Origin: Verrucomicrobiota bacterium
GTDB lineage: Bacteria > Verrucomicrobiota > Verrucomicrobiia > Chthoniobacterales > UBA10450
Assembly (NCBI GenBank): GCA_003219115.1
Contig: QHPN01000175.1
Coordinates: 1-6,346, forward strand
Direction of reading: 5' to 3'
DNA: 6,346 bases
Position numbers and translations under genes: made by a program. A model generated the notes under the pieces. That model was not told where the DNA came from, made no database searches, and saw nothing but the letters and a program-made list of their open reading frames with translations. Below are positions 4,960 through 6,346 of the stretch, piece by piece; within the stretch, counting starts at the first letter, position 1, and each line of letters opens with the position of its first letter.

Positions 4960-6346
4960 TTAGTTGTTATTCGAAATAGCTAATTGCAGTGAACCAGATC
5001 GACTACAATGCAGTCGGTCGTTCAGTTGCTGCACTAATACAGTTAAGCCAACAATCGCCTTTTCTTCTTGTGTTAGTCTTGACTCAAGCTCTCGGCGTTG
5101 CTCCACGATCATTCTTTCCTGTTCCTGCACTTTGCGATGTTCCTTGAGAAATTCGTTCAGTAACATGGCATTGACAGCTTCGTAGCGAACCGTGCTGACC
5201 TTGCCTTCCTCGTCGCGTACCACCAAGTCGGGATCGATCTTCTCCACTTCCTCGGCAATCAAACCAAACTGCGGGATCTTGTCCGGATCCAGTTCTTCCT
5301 TGTAGCGGAAGGTCACTGGCTTCAACGCCAGGAGCGCTTCACTCGCTTTGTCCATCCGCTTGATTGCGGTCTTGAATCGAGCGGAAGACTGGATTGTGCC
5401 TAACTGGCCATTGGAGTTGATGATAACTCCAACTCCATTAGCTACGGTCTTGCCCGAGATACCACCAATAAAGGTTTTCTTCTGCGTTGCATTACCGATG
5501 CGAGTGGTGTTGGCGTCGCTGGAGCTGCCGTTTACGTTCGCGCCGATGACAATGTTGTTACTTCCGGTGGTGAGATTGATGCCCGCATTGGCGCCCAGCG
5601 CTGTGTTGTTGGTGCCCGTAGTGTTGGAAACAAGCGCCGAAGCTCCGCTGGCGGTGTTATTGCTCCCGGTAGTATTCGATTCAAGGGCTTCGATGCCAAT
5701 GGCTGTATTGCTATTGCCGTTTGTATTACTAACCAAAGCAACTACACCGCTGGCCGTGTTGTTACCACCGCCAACATTAGACCCGAGCGCATTGGTTCCG
5801 TTGGCGGTATTATTAGCGCCATCCGTATTGGAAAGAAGCGCCTGAAAACCGTTGGCCGTGTTTTGCGCGCCGCTGGTATTGGATCTAAGCGCGTTAGCGC
5901 CCCCAGCAGTATTACTCCCACCATTCGTATTGCTTCCCAGCGCATTGGCGCCAGTGGCTGTGTTGTTGTTTCCAGTGCTGTTAAAGAAGAGCGCACCGAA
6001 ACCCGCAGCGGTATTGCCGTTCCCGGTGGTATTGGTTTGGAGAGCGGCAGCTCCCGTCGCCGTGTTCTCTTTCCCCGTCGTATTGGAAAATAGCGCGCTA
6101 GACCCGTCGGCCGTGTTTTCGTTACCATTACTGTTGTTGTCGAGGGCTAACGCGCCGGTCGCGGTGTTACCGGTCCCAGTGGTATTGCTTTCCAGCGCTA
6201 GCACGCCCGTAGCGGTATTATCTCGTCCGGTTGTGTTCCTTTGGAGCGCCCCCGCACCGTCGGCGGTATTTTCACTTCCAGTTGTATTTAGCGTCAGGGC
6301 CGAAACGCCAGAGGCCGTGTTATTGTTCGCCGTCGTATTATGTTCC
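4960..6346 (-). CDS. NTAxG-repeat fibre-like protein with S74 chaperone domain, paralogue (5' end beyond window)
   Basis: The frame is open from the right edge (first full codon at 6345) to TAA at 4960-4962, giving 461 visible residues; a GTG at 6204 lies mid-repeat and is not the true start. Residues 9-263 are 15 complete 17-residue repeats, with part of another before them. The cap and linker (264-319) and S74 domain (320 to about 408) follow, with Ser320 and Lys325 in SSARFK at the S-x4-K spacing. The tail (about 405-445) is predicted coiled coil and ends SNNN; it is unrelated to the downstream paralogue's tail, while the S74 domain is almost identical. Signal peptide and total length cannot be seen. 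The same role is expected: an exported repeat fibre whose C-terminal domain assists folding, probably by trimerisation. It precedes the second fibre gene by 2 bp, so the two likely share one message and may make related subunits. Confidence 0.9.
   Translation of the reverse strand, partial: EHNTTANNNTASGVSALTLNTTGSENTADGAGALQRNTTGRDNTATGVLALESNTTGTGNTATGALALDNNSNGNENTADGSSALFSNTTGKENTATGAAALQTNTTGNGNTAAGFGALFFNSTGNNNTATGANALGSNTNGGSNTAGGANALRSNTSGAQNTANGFQALLSNTDGANNTANGTNALGSNVGGGNNTASGVVALVSNTNGNSNTAIGIEALESNTTGSNNTASGASALVSNTTGTNNTALGANAGINLTTGSNNIVIGANVNGSSSDANTTRIGNATQKKTFIGGISGKTVANGVGVIINSNGQLGTIQSSARFKTAIKRMDKASEALLALKPVTFRYKEELDPDKIPQFGLIAEEVEKIDPDLVVRDEEGKVSTVRYEAVNAMLLNEFLKEHRKVQEQERMIVEQRRELESRLTQEEKAIVGLTVLVQQLNDRLHCSRSGSLQLAISNNN
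5118..5529 (-). repeat. Paralogous segment B of the S74 region (mosaic identity to 3439-3850)
   Basis: Partner of segment A. The two near-identical blocks here are 5118-5349 and 5441-5529; the diverged block is 5350-5440, which encodes the residues around the Ser/Lys dyad. In the diverged block only about 4 of some 30 residues differ (A/S, V/I, Y/F, P/R), so most of the 28 base changes are silent. Confidence 0.9.
5557..6346 (-). repeat. Array of at least 15 degenerate 51-bp repeats in the partial fibre gene
   Basis: Fifteen full units occupy 5557-6321 and a partial unit reaches the right edge. All are exactly 17 codons. Compared with the downstream array, units favour NTNG or NTTG turns and several have NALGSN or NALRSN cores. 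The last unit (NTALGANAGINLTTGSN) is the cap equivalent. The array continues beyond the window. Confidence 0.92.

Noticed and set aside
6202..6204. GTG at 6204 as start of the upstream fibre gene
   Set aside because: The frame stays open with further NTAxG repeats up to the right edge, so this is an internal Val codon.
3878..6346. Regular 51-bp repeats as a possible CRISPR array or satellite
   Set aside because: Units are contiguous without spacers, differ widely in DNA, and are conserved as protein in one open frame.

Overview
The window is bacterial and every gene I can support lies on the minus strand, so it reads from the right edge to the left. The gene content points to a soil or aquatic Verrucomicrobiota lineage (Chthoniobacterales-like); Acidobacteriota or Planctomycetota relatives are possible. 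The clues are an ECF-type sigma factor paired with a TPR-containing Ser/Thr kinase, secreted NTAxG-repeat proteins with S74 chaperone tails, and a dispersed repeat beginning GTCATTCTGAGCG. This is inference from family knowledge, with no marker gene to confirm it.

Right half (about 3308-6346): two tandem paralogous genes for secreted fibre-like proteins, only 2 bp apart. The upstream one runs off the right edge, so its N-terminus is missing. The downstream one is complete at 549 residues and has a signal peptide. Each has a long array of 17-residue (51-bp) repeats of the form NTAxGxxALxxNTTGxx, then a conserved cap and linker, a peptidase-S74-type intramolecular chaperone domain with the Ser/Lys pair at the expected spacing, and a coiled-coil tail. 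The last exons of similarity are mosaic: two nearly identical DNA blocks flank a clearly diverged one, as expected from partial gene conversion.

Middle (3119-3307): a 131-bp dispersed, MITE-like element with imperfect inverted ends. It overlaps the 3' end of the complete fibre gene and supplies its last three codons and stop. Between it and the sigma gene are possible promoter elements.

Left half (1-3118): a 251-residue sigma-70-family factor with a GTG start, followed 124 bp later by a large kinase gene that runs off the left edge (746 residues visible). The kinase has an N-terminal zinc-ribbon-like motif, a complete kinase domain, one transmembrane segment, a TolB/FlgO-like domain and TPR repeats. 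The two probably form a signalling pair in which the membrane kinase controls the sigma factor or its targets. Whether that pair controls the neighbouring fibre genes cannot be decided from sequence alone.

I found no tRNA, rRNA, CRISPR array, transposase or phage integrase. No gene-free stretch exceeds 300 bp.
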